NCBI RefSeq assembly: GCF_042654985.1
Contig: NZ_JBHSMT010000013.1
Span: 372,001-436,000 of the forward strand
DNA length: 64,000 nt
Origin: Paraherbaspirillum soli
GTDB lineage: Bacteria > Pseudomonadota > Gammaproteobacteria > Burkholderiales > Burkholderiaceae_D
Direction: 5' to 3'
The notes under the pieces are model-generated. The model searched no databases. It saw only the letters and a list, made by a program, of their open reading frames with translations, and was not told the origin of the DNA. Below are positions 7,634-16,469 of the stretch, in pieces (positions within the stretch are counted from its first letter, which is position 1; the number at the start of each line of letters is the position of its first letter). Made by a program: the position numbers and the translations under genes.

Positions 7634-9498
7634 ACCGTCACTTTCTGTTTTCCGAGTTGTTCGTGCTGCTCCAAAACAGGCGGCAAACCAAAGCTGGTCG
7701 CGCCCTCTTCTGCCGCGCTCACCGCTGTGCGAAACATCGCAAACAGCTCGCGTCCCATACCGACCTGATTAGCTGACAGGTCAATCTTTTCAGGCTGGCG
7801 CCGAGCCCATTCGTCAGCCGGCACCAGCGCTTCCAGGATGCCGGTCTCGGCATCCAGCCGAATCATGTCGCCGGTCCGCACCAGCCCCAGCGGGCCAGCG
7901 GCCAGCACTTCCGGCGTCACGTGGATTGCCGCCGGCACCTTGCCGGAAGCGCCCGACATGCGGCCGTCGGTGACCAGCGCGACATGGCGGCCGGCATCTT
8001 GCAAAATGCCGAGCGCCGGCGTCAGCGCGTGCAGTTCCGGCATGCCGTTGGCGCGCGGTCCCTGATGGCTCAATACCGCGACAAAATCGCGATCCAGCTG
8101 GCCGGCGCGGAACGCCTCCATGAACTCGTCCTGCGAGTTGAACACGACCGCCGGCGCCTGCACGATCCAGTGCTCTTGCTTGACGGCTGAAATCTTGATC
8201 ACCGCGCGTCCCAGATTGCCGGTCAACAAACGCAAGCCGCCATCGGCCGAGAACGGCGCAGCCGCAGTGCGCAGCACCGACTCGTCGCCGCTGACCGCCG
8301 GCGCCGGCTTGAACACCACCGCCGTCCCTTCCAGGAACGGCTCCGCGCAATGGGCGCGCAGGCTGTCGCCCAGGACGGTCTTCACATCTTCATGCATCAA
8401 ACCCGCATCCAGCAGCTCGCGAATCACGAAACCGGTACCGCCGGCGGCGTGGAAATGATTGACGTCGGCGTCGCCGTTCGGATAGATCCGGGTCACCAGC
8501 GGCACCACTGCCGACAAGGCGTCGAAATCGTTCCAGTCGATCACGATCCCGGCCGCCTTGGCGATCGCCACCAGATGCAAGGTGTGGTTGGTGGAGCCGC
8601 CGGTCGCCAGCAAGGTGACGATGGCGTTGACGATGCTCTTTTCGCTGACGACGTGGCCGACCGGAATGTATTGATCGCCGCGGTCGGTGATCCGCAAGGC
8701 TTGGCGGCCGGCTTCGGCGGTCAGGGCATCGCGCAGCGGCGTGTTGGGAGTGATGAATGCGGAACCGGGCAAATGCAGCCCCATGGCTTCCATCAGCATT
8801 TGATTGCTGTTGGCGGTGCCGTAAAAAGTGCAGGTGCCGGCGCTGTGATAGGACTGCGATTCGGCCTCCAGCAATTCGGCGCGGCCGATTTTTCCTTCCG
8901 CATACAGCTGGCGGATTTTGACTTTTTCCTTGTTGCTCATGCCGCTGGTCATCGGTCCGCCAGGGACAAACACCGCCGGCAAATGACCGAAATGCAAAGC
9001 GCCGATCAACAGTCCGGGCACGATCTTGTCGCAGATGCCGAGATACAGCGCGGCGTCGAACATATTGTGCGACAGCGCAATCGCGGTCGCCATCGCAATC
9101 GCGTCGCGTGAAAACAGCGACAGCTCCATGCCCGGCTGCCCTTGCGTGATGCCATCGCACATGGCCGGCGTACCGCCGGCAAACTGGGCGACGCCGCCGG
9201 CGGCATGCACCGCCTCCTTGATAATCTGCGGGAAGCGCTCGAACGGCTGATGCGCCGACAACATGTCGTTATACGAGGAGACAATCGCGACCGACGCACT
9301 CTTGTCCTGCTTCAAGCGCAATTTGTCATTCTGCGGAAAAGCCGCAAAACCATGCGCCAGATTGGTGCAGGACAACGCGCCGCGCTGCACACCCTGGCGA
9401 CGGGCATGTTCCAGGCGTGCCAGATAGGCACTGCGATACGGCTGGCTGCGGGCAATGATGCGCTCGGTGACTTTGGCGACGCTGGGGTGAACGGGCAT
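7630..9498 (-). CDS. edd: 6-phosphogluconate dehydratase
   Basis: This 4Fe-4S dehydratase of the IlvD/Edd family converts 6-phosphogluconate to KDPG. At 622 aa it is close to E. coli Edd (603). Visible hallmarks are SSYNDMLSAHQPF, GGTPAMCDGITQG with one cluster Cys, GICDKIVPGLLIG with a second, GTCTFYGTANSNQM with a third, and VTDGRMSGASGKVPAAIHV near the C-terminus. The open frame runs 31 codons further upstream to 9591, but the ATG at 9498 is preferred: it has AAGGA at the right distance and matches the family N-terminus (HPSVAKVTERI). A HexR-like palindrome lies at 9527-9541, just upstream of this start. Confidence 0.96.
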   Translation of the reverse strand: MPVHPSVAKVTERIIARSQPYRSAYLARLEHARRQGVQRGALSCTNLAHGFAAFPQNDKLRLKQDKSASVAIVSSYNDMLSAHQPFERFPQIIKEAVHAAGGVAQFAGGTPAMCDGITQGQPGMELSLFSRDAIAMATAIALSHNMFDAALYLGICDKIVPGLLIGALHFGHLPAVFVPGGPMTSGMSNKEKVKIRQLYAEGKIGRAELLEAESQSYHSAGTCTFYGTANSNQMLMEAMGLHLPGSAFITPNTPLRDALTAEAGRQALRITDRGDQYIPVGHVVSEKSIVNAIVTLLATGGSTNHTLHLVAIAKAAGIVIDWNDFDALSAVVPLVTRIYPNGDADVNHFHAAGGTGFVIRELLDAGLMHEDVKTVLGDSLRAHCAEPFLEGTAVVFKPAPAVSGDESVLRTAAAPFSADGGLRLLTGNLGRAVIKISAVKQEHWIVQAPAVVFNSQDEFMEAFRAGQLDRDFVAVLSHQGPRANGMPELHALTPALGILQDAGRHVALVTDGRMSGASGKVPAAIHVTPEVLAAGPLGLVRTGDMIRLDAETGILEALVPADEWARRQPEKIDLSANQVGMGRELFAMFRTAVSAAEEGATSFGLPPVLEQHEQLGKQKVTV

Positions 9499-9526
9499 GA
9501 TGGAGTCCTTGAAACATGGATGAATT

Positions 9527-9541
9527 TGAAATTTTACTACA
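9527..9541. promoter_or_regulatory. Candidate HexR box of edd-eda
   Basis: TGAAATTTTACTACA matches the palindrome TGTARTWWWAYTACA at 14 of 15 positions and lies 29 bases upstream of the edd start codon. HexR of other proteobacteria binds the related TGTAATTAAATTACA (established knowledge). Use of the site here is inferred. Confidence 0.6.
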
Positions 9542-9735
9542 AAAACAAAACCCCAGCAGCCTTTTAACGCCCTATTCAGGCATGCAGGCAATTTGCGACG
9601 GCACGGACTGCAACAAGCAATAAATCACTGTGCCGCACCACAACCACACTAGTAATAAGCGTAAGCAATTGTTATCCGGATAGACACACAGGAGCAAACA
9701 CATTGCAACAAATCCGATAAATTCTCAAAATAATT

Positions 9736-9750
9736 TGTAGTGAATTTACC
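9736..9750. promoter_or_regulatory. Candidate HexR box of the pgi-zwf-hexR operon
   Basis: TGTAGTGAATTTACC has a perfect left half-site and a degenerate right half. A TATAGT hexamer at 9762-9767 is a plausible -10 element just downstream, so a bound repressor would cover the -35 region. pgi starts at 9804. Together with the site at 9527-9541 it flanks the 305-bp edd/pgi divergent region. Confidence 0.5.
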
Positions 9751-9803
9751 GTTAACTGCTGTATAGTCGTACAAATTCCCGATAGCCAATAAAGACTTCT
9801 GAC

Positions 9804-11471
9804 ATGTCGCAATCAGTGCTCAATATTACCGCTGCCTTCCAGGCCCTGCAGGCACATCACGCCGCGTTGCAAGGGCAAACGATGCGCGATTTGTTCGCCG
9901 CAGATCCGGCCCGCTTCGAACGATTTTCGCTGAATGCTGCCGGCCTGTTTCTGGATTACTCCAAGAACAAGGCGAGCACAGAAACCATGTCGCAGCTGTT
10001 CGCACTGGCGCGTGAACGCCAGCTCGAAAGCCGGCGCGACGCGATGTTTAGCGGCGAAAAAATCAATACCACCGAAAAGCGCGCCGTCTTGCATACCGCC
10101 TTGCGCGCACCGGCGACACTGGCACTGACGGTGGATGGCCAGCAGGTCAGCACCGACGTCCATGCGGTGCTGGCGCGGATTCAGACTTTCAGCGCGGCGC
10201 TTCGCTCCGGGGAATGGCTGGGCTATAGCGGCCAGCCGTTGACCGACATCGTCAATATCGGCATTGGCGGCTCCGACCTCGGCCCGAAAATGGTGTGCCA
10301 GGCGCTGCAGCCGTTTCAGCATGCGCGCCTCAATATGCACTTCGTGTCCAATGTCGATGGGCGCGACCTGGATGCGGTCTTGTCGCGCATCGATCCGCGC
10401 ACCTCCCTGTTCGTGATTGCGTCGAAAACCTTCACCACCAACGAAACCATGATGAACGCGCGCGCTGCGCGCAACTGGTTTCTACAAAACGCGCAAGGCG
10501 CGCAAGAATCCGACCTGCGCAAACATTTTGTCGCGGTCTCGACCAATGTCCAGGCCGTCAGCGCATTCGGCATCGACCCCGCCAATATGTTTCCGTTCTG
10601 GGACTGGGTCGGCGGCCGCTACTCGGTGTGGTCGTCGATAGGCTTGTCGGTGGCGCTGGCGATCGGCTTCGAACAGTTCAGCGAATTCCTGGCCGGCGCG
10701 CATGCGATGGATCAGCACTTCCACAGCGCACCGCTGGAACAAAACATGCCGGTCATCCTGGCGATGCTCGGCGTCTGGTACCGCAATTTCTTTGGCAGCA
10801 GCTCGATTTCGATTGCTCCCTATCTGCAGGATCTGGAGCATTTCCCGTCGTATTTGCAGCAGCTGGAAATGGAAAGCAACGGCAAGCGCGTGTCCCACGA
10901 CGGCAGCACTCTGACCGTCGCCACCTGCCCGGTCATCTGGGGCAATGTCGGCACCAACGGTCAACACGCTTACTTCCAGTTGCTGCACCAAGGGACCGAC
11001 ATCACGCCGGTCGATTTCATCGCCGCATTGAAGCCGAACTACACGGCCAGCCACGAACTGCCCGGCCATCAGGCGACCTTGCTGGCCAACTGTTTCGCCC
11101 AATCCGAGGCCTTCATGCGCGGCAAAACCGCCGATGAAGTGCGGACCGAAATGCAAGCCAAGGGCGTGCCGGAAGCCGACATCGCAGCACTGCTGCCGCA
11201 CCGGACTTTTCCCGGCGACCGCCCCAGCAACACGATCCTGATGCAGGCACTGACCCCGGCCACGCTGGGTGCATTGATCGCGCTGTATGAACACAAGGTA
11301 TTTGTCCAGGGCGTGATCTGGGACGTCAACAGTTTCGATCAGTGGGGCGTGGAACTGGGCAAGGTTTTGGCGACGCAGATCCTGGGCGAATTGACTGGTG
11401 CAGCGGAAGCGCAAGAGCACGACAGTTCGACCACCGGTTTGATTGCGAAAGCGCGGGCGGCTTTGTTGTAA
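9804..11471 (+). CDS. pgi: Glucose-6-phosphate isomerase
   Basis: This 555-aa enzyme interconverts glucose 6-phosphate and fructose 6-phosphate. Both PGI signatures are present: GGRYSVWSSIGLSVAL near residue 270, and the C-terminal GVIWDVNSFDQWGVELGK block near 500. The SIS-type phosphate-binding stretch NIGIGGSDLGPKM (about 152-164) and the ASKTFTTNET loop are intact. It is the first gene of a block with zwf, hexR, an AGE epimerase and a fructokinase. In ED organisms it recycles fructose 6-phosphate back to glucose 6-phosphate, which fits the fructokinase three genes downstream. Confidence 0.97.
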   Translation: MSQSVLNITAAFQALQAHHAALQGQTMRDLFAADPARFERFSLNAAGLFLDYSKNKASTETMSQLFALARERQLESRRDAMFSGEKINTTEKRAVLHTALRAPATLALTVDGQQVSTDVHAVLARIQTFSAALRSGEWLGYSGQPLTDIVNIGIGGSDLGPKMVCQALQPFQHARLNMHFVSNVDGRDLDAVLSRIDPRTSLFVIASKTFTTNETMMNARAARNWFLQNAQGAQESDLRKHFVAVSTNVQAVSAFGIDPANMFPFWDWVGGRYSVWSSIGLSVALAIGFEQFSEFLAGAHAMDQHFHSAPLEQNMPVILAMLGVWYRNFFGSSSISIAPYLQDLEHFPSYLQQLEMESNGKRVSHDGSTLTVATCPVIWGNVGTNGQHAYFQLLHQGTDITPVDFIAALKPNYTASHELPGHQATLLANCFAQSEAFMRGKTADEVRTEMQAKGVPEADIAALLPHRTFPGDRPSNTILMQALTPATLGALIALYEHKVFVQGVIWDVNSFDQWGVELGKVLATQILGELTGAAEAQEHDSSTTGLIAKARAALL

Positions 11472-11513
11472 CGCCTGCTTTAAATTGACGAATAGATTTT
11501 TGGAAATGACATC

Positions 11514-12986
11514 ATGGCTTTAGCAGAATTTGACCTGGCAATCTTTGGCGGCACCGGCGATCTGGCGATGCGCAAATTGCTGCCTGCGATGTATGCGCGC
11601 GATCGCGCCGACGACTTGCCGCCGGATGCGCGCATCCTGTGCATAGGACGGCATGACAGCAGCAACGAAGAATTCATCCAGCAGATCGAAAAAGACGCCC
11701 GCCCTCACATCAGCAAGGAAAGCTTCAACCCTGCCGTCTGGAGCCGCTTTTGCCAGCGCATCAGCTATGTCGGCATGGACGCCACCGACCCCGCCGCTTA
11801 TCAGGCGCTGGTCGCTGCGATGCGGCCGGACCCGGCGATCACCAATGTGTTTTACCTGGCGACGCCACCCAGCCTGTTTTCCAAGATTTGCAACAACCTG
11901 GCTGCCTGCGGACTGGCTACGCCGAATTCGCGCGTGGTATTGGAAAAGCCGCTAGGCCGCGATCTCGCCAGCGCCAAGCAGATCAATGCCGAAGTGGCCC
12001 AGGTGTTCGCCGAATCGCAGATTTTCCGGATCGACCATTACCTCGGCAAAGAGACGGTGCAGAACCTGCTGGCGCTGCGCTTCGGCAATGTGCTGTTCGA
12101 GCCATTGTGGCGGCGCGAATGGATCTCCGACGTCCAGATCACGATTGCCGAAGAACTCGGGGTCGGCAATCGGATGGGCTATTACGAAAACTCCGGCGCG
12201 CTGCGCGACATGCTGCAAAACCACTTACTGCAATTGCTGTGCATCGTCGCCATGGAACCGCCGGTGTCGATCACGCCCGATGCGGTACGCGACGAAAAGC
12301 TCAAAGTGCTGCGCTCGCTGAAGCGCTTCACCCCGATCTCACTTGCGCAAAACGTGGTGCGCGGGCAATACCGCGCCGGTCACGTCAACGGCGTCGCGGT
12401 GCCGGGCTATCGCAAAGAGCCCGACGCCGACCCGCATTCGCGCACCGAAACCTTCGTCGCGCTGAAAACCGAAGTCGATACCTGGCGCTGGGCCGGCGTG
12501 CCGTTTTATCTGCGGACCGGCAAACGCATGGCCGACCAATTGGCGGAAATCGTGATCCGCTTCAAGTCGATCCCGCATTCGATTTTCGCCCAGCCGGGCG
12601 GCAGCTTTGAACCGAACTGCCTGGTGATCCGGTTGCAACCGGACGAAGGCTTGCACCTGAATCTGATGGCGAAGACGCCCGGCGACGGCATGCGCTTGAA
12701 ACCGGTCGAGCTGGAGTTGAATTTCCGCGAGAGCTTCAAATCGCCCCGCATGGAAGCTTATGAACGGCTGCTGCTGGACGTTCTGCGCGGGCAATTGACC
12801 TTGTTCATGCGCAGCGACGAACTGGAAGCCGCCTGGGAGTGGGTCGAGCCTATCCTGGATTTCTGGGAGCAGGAAGAAAGCGATCCGATTCCGTATACCG
12901 CCGGCACCTGGGGCCCGGCCGCCGCCAGCGCCTTGATCGGGCGCGACGGTTTGCAGTGGCGTGAAGAGGCTTTACCGGAGTTATAA
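11514..12986 (+). CDS. zwf: Glucose-6-phosphate 1-dehydrogenase
   Basis: This NADP-dependent (possibly dual cofactor) enzyme oxidises glucose 6-phosphate to 6-phosphogluconolactone and feeds the ED route. It has 490 aa. The N-terminal nucleotide-binding motif is FGGTGDLAMRKLLPAMY (about 10-26), the catalytic signature RIDHYLGKE lies near residue 173, and KPLGRDL lies at about 145. It follows pgi by 42 bases and precedes hexR by 3 bases. A 6-phosphogluconolactonase gene (pgl), often next to zwf, is absent from the window. Confidence 0.97.
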   Translation: MALAEFDLAIFGGTGDLAMRKLLPAMYARDRADDLPPDARILCIGRHDSSNEEFIQQIEKDARPHISKESFNPAVWSRFCQRISYVGMDATDPAAYQALVAAMRPDPAITNVFYLATPPSLFSKICNNLAACGLATPNSRVVLEKPLGRDLASAKQINAEVAQVFAESQIFRIDHYLGKETVQNLLALRFGNVLFEPLWRREWISDVQITIAEELGVGNRMGYYENSGALRDMLQNHLLQLLCIVAMEPPVSITPDAVRDEKLKVLRSLKRFTPISLAQNVVRGQYRAGHVNGVAVPGYRKEPDADPHSRTETFVALKTEVDTWRWAGVPFYLRTGKRMADQLAEIVIRFKSIPHSIFAQPGGSFEPNCLVIRLQPDEGLHLNLMAKTPGDGMRLKPVELELNFRESFKSPRMEAYERLLLDVLRGQLTLFMRSDELEAAWEWVEPILDFWEQEESDPIPYTAGTWGPAAASALIGRDGLQWREEALPEL

Positions 12987-12989
12987 GTA

Positions 12990-13850
12990 ATGACGATGCT
13001 ACTAGACTCCATTCGCAGCCAGATCGACTTGCTGTCGAAGTCGGAGAAAAAGGTCGCGCTGACGATACTCGATAATCCGCAACTGGCGCTGTCGGAGAAC
13101 ATCACGGCGCTGGCTAAAAATGCGCTGGTGTCGGAACCGACCGTGGTCCGCTTTTGCCGCGCGATCGGTTACGACGGCTGGCACGATTTCAAATTGAAGC
13201 TGGCGCAAAGCCTGGCCATCGCGCTGCCGGGCGCCAATGAGATGCTGGCGCAGGACGATATTGCGGCCGACCTGGTCAACAAGATTTGCAGCCGCTCTAT
13301 CAATACCCTGCTCGACCTGCGCAATCATTTGAGCCCCGAGGCGATCCAGCAAGCGCTGGATGTGCTGCTGAAGGCGAACAAGATCGAGTTTTACGGCCAA
13401 GGCACATCCGGGATCGTCGCGGCCGACGCCCAGCACAAGTTTTTCCGTTCCGGCGTGCCGACCGTGGCTTACTCCGACCCGCATATCCACAGCATCGCCG
13501 CGTCCCTGCTGCAACCGGGCGATGCGGTGGTCGCCATCTCGCAGCGCGGTGGCAATGCGGCGTTGCTGCGCAGCGTGCAGCTGGCCAGAAAAGGCGGTGC
13601 CGACATCATCGTGCTCGGCCCCAGCGGCACCCCGCTGGCCGAGTTGGCAACGGTACTGGTGCCGATCGACTTGAGTTTCAACACCGACCCTTACACGCCG
13701 ATCTCGGCGCGGCTCGCGCACCTGGTGGTGATCGACATCCTGGCGGTCGGGCTGGCGCTCAAGCGCGGGCCGGAATTCCGCAAGAAAATGCAGAACGCGC
13801 AAAAGGCCTTGCAGCAGTTTGATATGCAATTCGATTCGTTCTTCCGCTAA
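12990..13850 (+). CDS. hexR: HexR-type transcriptional regulator (RpiR family)
   Basis: This 286-aa regulator has an N-terminal RpiR helix-turn-helix domain (about 1-78, recognition region SEPTVVRFCRAIG) and a C-terminal SIS sugar-phosphate domain (about 125-260, with FYGQGTSGIVAADAQHKF and the VAISQRGGN loop). HexR proteins repress ED and glucose genes and are released by KDPG. The position three bases after zwf, and the palindromes at 9527, 9736, 16187, 16322, 19807 and 19879, fit that role. A paralogue is fused to glucokinase at 17674-19650, so the division of labour between the two is open. Confidence 0.9.
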   Translation: MTMLLDSIRSQIDLLSKSEKKVALTILDNPQLALSENITALAKNALVSEPTVVRFCRAIGYDGWHDFKLKLAQSLAIALPGANEMLAQDDIAADLVNKICSRSINTLLDLRNHLSPEAIQQALDVLLKANKIEFYGQGTSGIVAADAQHKFFRSGVPTVAYSDPHIHSIAASLLQPGDAVVAISQRGGNAALLRSVQLARKGGADIIVLGPSGTPLAELATVLVPIDLSFNTDPYTPISARLAHLVVIDILAVGLALKRGPEFRKKMQNAQKALQQFDMQFDSFFR

Positions 13851-13916
13851 CATGGCGTGCAGCGGCTACTGCGCGCCTGTTTAAGGCCGGTAGCGAATCG
13901 AACAAACATACCAAAC

Positions 13917-15137
13917 ATGAGGCCAGCCATCTCCACCCTACCTTTCCGCGATCCTGAATTCCTGCGCGACCGGATGCGGCGCGATATCGCGTTTTTTCAT
14001 CCGCGCGCCATCGATCCCAGCGGCGGATTTTTCCATTACTTGAACGACGACGGCAGCATTTACGATGCCGCCCATCGCCATTTGGTCAACAGCGCGCGCA
14101 TGGTGTTTTGCTACGCGCTGGCGTGGCGCCTGGATCGCAAGGAAGAATATCGCGCAGCGGCGCGGCATGGCTTGCAGTTCCTGGAACAACGGCACAAGCA
14201 GCCCGACTATGGCGGTTATGCCTGGGTGCTGAAAAATGGCGTCGCAGTCGACAAGACCCAGCACTGCTACGGTCTGGCTTTCGTGTTGCTGGCGCATGCG
14301 CACGCGCTGCGGATCGGCATCGCCGAAGCAGCCGCAGGCGTGGTCGCCACGTTTGATTTGATGGAGCGCCTGTTCTGGTCGGAAGCCGACGGCCTGTATG
14401 CCGACGAAGCCACGCCACAAGGCGTGCTGTCGCCGTATCGCGGCCAGAACGCCAATATGCACAGTTGCGAAGCGCTGATCGCCGCATTCGAAGCGAGCGG
14501 CGAACAACGCTATCTGCATCGCGCCGAACGGCTGGCCCATAACATCACAGTACGGCAGGCAGCGCTGGCCGACGGCTGGATCTGGGAGCATTACCACGCC
14601 GACTGGCGTATCGACTGGGACTACAACCGCGACGACAGCAGCAATATGTTCCGGCCCTGGGGTTTCCAATCCGGCCACATGACCGAGTGGGCCAAGCTGC
14701 TGTTGCTGCTGGAACGTCATCGCGATCACTTGCAAGGCGATGCCGGATGGCTGCTGCCGCGCGCGCGCGAATTATTCGATGTAACGATGCCGCCGGCCTG
14801 GGACCAAGTATTCGGCGGCCTGGTGTACGGCCTGGCGCCGGGCGGCAGCATCTGCGACGGCGATAAATATTTCTGGGTGCAGGCCGAATCGCTGGCCACC
14901 GCCGCCCTGCTGGCGCAACGCACCGGCGATGCCGCCTATTGGGACTGGTATCAGCGATTGTGGCAGTACAGCGCCGAGCATTTGATCGACCACCAAGACG
15001 GCGGCTGGTATCGCATTTTGCACCGCGACAATCTGCGCTACGGCCTGGAAAAACCGCCGCATGGCAAAACCGATTTTTATCATCCGATGGGCGCGTATCT
15101 GGAATCGCTGGCGGCGGTCGATGCCGCACTTGATTAA
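13917..15137 (+). CDS. N-acylglucosamine 2-epimerase (AGE) family sugar isomerase
   Basis: This 406-aa protein of the AGE superfamily has an (alpha/alpha)6 barrel, the fold of mannose isomerases, N-acylglucosamine 2-epimerases and cellobiose epimerases. Active-site-type motifs are visible: RGQNANMHSCEALIAAFEA (about residues 178-196), FRPWGFQSGHMTEWAKLL (about 245) and DFYHPMGAYLE near the end. The fructokinase that follows directly makes mannose-to-fructose isomerisation (YihS/ManI-like) a sensible guess; the sequence alone does not fix the substrate. The open frame extends to a GTG at 13857, but the ATG at 13917 was chosen because it begins where family similarity begins. Neither start has a good ribosome-binding site. 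Confidence 0.82.
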   Translation: MRPAISTLPFRDPEFLRDRMRRDIAFFHPRAIDPSGGFFHYLNDDGSIYDAAHRHLVNSARMVFCYALAWRLDRKEEYRAAARHGLQFLEQRHKQPDYGGYAWVLKNGVAVDKTQHCYGLAFVLLAHAHALRIGIAEAAAGVVATFDLMERLFWSEADGLYADEATPQGVLSPYRGQNANMHSCEALIAAFEASGEQRYLHRAERLAHNITVRQAALADGWIWEHYHADWRIDWDYNRDDSSNMFRPWGFQSGHMTEWAKLLLLLERHRDHLQGDAGWLLPRARELFDVTMPPAWDQVFGGLVYGLAPGGSICDGDKYFWVQAESLATAALLAQRTGDAAYWDWYQRLWQYSAEHLIDHQDGGWYRILHRDNLRYGLEKPPHGKTDFYHPMGAYLESLAAVDAALD

Positions 15138-15156
15138 ACCCTGCACAGCTACCGCC

Positions 15157-16125
15157 ATGCCTAAAGCCATCAAAACACCCGCAGACGCCCCTCTGCCCCA
15201 ATTCGTCAGCATCGGCGAAGCCTTGACCGATTTGATCCGGGTCGATGGCGATCAATGGTTGAGCAAAACCGGCGGCGCCGGCTGGAATGTCGCCCGTGCG
15301 GCTGCCAGCCTTGGGCTGTCGGCGGCGTTTGCCGGCGCCATCAGCCAGGATTGGTTCGGCGATGCGCTGTCTGCCGCCAGCCAGGCGGCCGGCCTGGATT
15401 TGCGCTTCTTGCAGCGGGTGCCGTGTTCGCCGCTGTTGGCAGTGGTGTATCAAACCTCCCCGCCGCAATATAACTTCATCGGCGACGACAGCGCCGACCT
15501 GGCCTTCGATCCGGCGGCTTTGCCGGCAGCATGGCAACAGGCTGTGCAATGGGCGCACTTTGGCGGCATCAGCCTGACCCGCGCACCGCTCGCCAACCGC
15601 TTGATCGAGCTAGCGCAGGATTTGAAACGCCGCGGGGTGCGCATCAGCTACGACCCGAACTTCCGCAATGTGATGGATCAGCGCTACGATCCGGTGCTGA
15701 CCGAGATGGCGCGGCTGGCCGACGTCATCAAAGTCTCCGACGAAGATCTGCGCGGCCTGTTCAGAACCGACGATACCGACGCCGCACTGGCGGCGTTGCG
15801 CAACATCAATCCCGAGGCAGCGATCTTGCTGACGCTCGGAGCGCAAGGTGCGTCGCTGTTTGTCGGCGCGCAGAATTGGCACGTCGCGCCGCCGGCTATC
15901 GAAATCGTCGATACGGTCGGCGCCGGCGATGCCGGGGTGGCCGGCTTGATTTGCTCGCTGATGGAGGAAGCAAACGCCGCGCCGCAATCGGTTCCAGCAG
16001 CAGCGAACTGGCTGCGCCACCTGCAGTTTTCCGTCGCCTGCGGCTCGGCGGCATGCCTGAACGCCGGCGCCAAGCCGCCGCAGCTGACGCAAGTCCAACC
16101 CTTGCTGGAACGCATCCAGCACTAA
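15157..16125 (+). CDS. PfkB-family sugar kinase, probable fructokinase
   Basis: This 322-aa ribokinase-family kinase has the N-terminal substrate region SIGEALTDLI, the glycine pair GGAGWNVARAAASLG, and the C-terminal PfkB signature DTVGAGDAGVAGL with catalytic Asp near residue 262. The size and SIGEALTD start are typical of bacterial fructokinases, which make fructose 6-phosphate. An alternative ATG at 15121 overlaps the end of the AGE gene, so translational coupling is possible. Downstream of an AGE isomerase and in one block with pgi and zwf, it would bring fructose or mannose carbon into the ED route. Confidence 0.85.
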   Translation: MPKAIKTPADAPLPQFVSIGEALTDLIRVDGDQWLSKTGGAGWNVARAAASLGLSAAFAGAISQDWFGDALSAASQAAGLDLRFLQRVPCSPLLAVVYQTSPPQYNFIGDDSADLAFDPAALPAAWQQAVQWAHFGGISLTRAPLANRLIELAQDLKRRGVRISYDPNFRNVMDQRYDPVLTEMARLADVIKVSDEDLRGLFRTDDTDAALAALRNINPEAAILLTLGAQGASLFVGAQNWHVAPPAIEIVDTVGAGDAGVAGLICSLMEEANAAPQSVPAAANWLRHLQFSVACGSAACLNAGAKPPQLTQVQPLLERIQH

Positions 16126-16186
16126 TCCCGAACCGCCGCGCGGCGGATTGTGACATTTTTCAGCAGAAAAATGTATCAAAGCTACT

Positions 16187-16201
16187 TGTAGTAAAAATAC
16201 C
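16187..16201. promoter_or_regulatory. Candidate HexR box 1 upstream of the porin
   Basis: TGTAGTAAAAATACC has a perfect left half-site (TGTAGT) and a degenerate right half. It lies about 270 bases before the porin start, in a 344-bp intergenic region that follows the fructokinase gene. Confidence 0.45.
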
Positions 16202-16321
16202 CAGAACGCTTTCACAAAGGCAAACAAAGACGTTTTCCTGCACAAACTGCTTGTGCAGTCTATCGTTGCGCCTAAAAATCCGTGAAAGAAATCTCCTCAA
16301 AGTACCGATCAGAAACAAAAA

Positions 16322-16336
16322 TATAGTAAAACTACA
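16322..16336. promoter_or_regulatory. Candidate HexR box 2 upstream of the porin
   Basis: TATAGTAAAACTACA differs from the palindrome TGTAGTNNNACTACA at one position. It lies 133 bases upstream of the porin start codon and is the best box of the porin region. Confidence 0.6.
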
Positions 16337-16469
16337 TAAATCGGTTTACCATCACAAACAATAAAGAAAGTCGGCATCGGCAATCGACGCGATCGTCCGC
16401 TTCAAGAATTTCGAGCTGTCAAGACTCGGAGAACGGTGGTCAACGCCACATTTTTACTTAGGAGACGAA

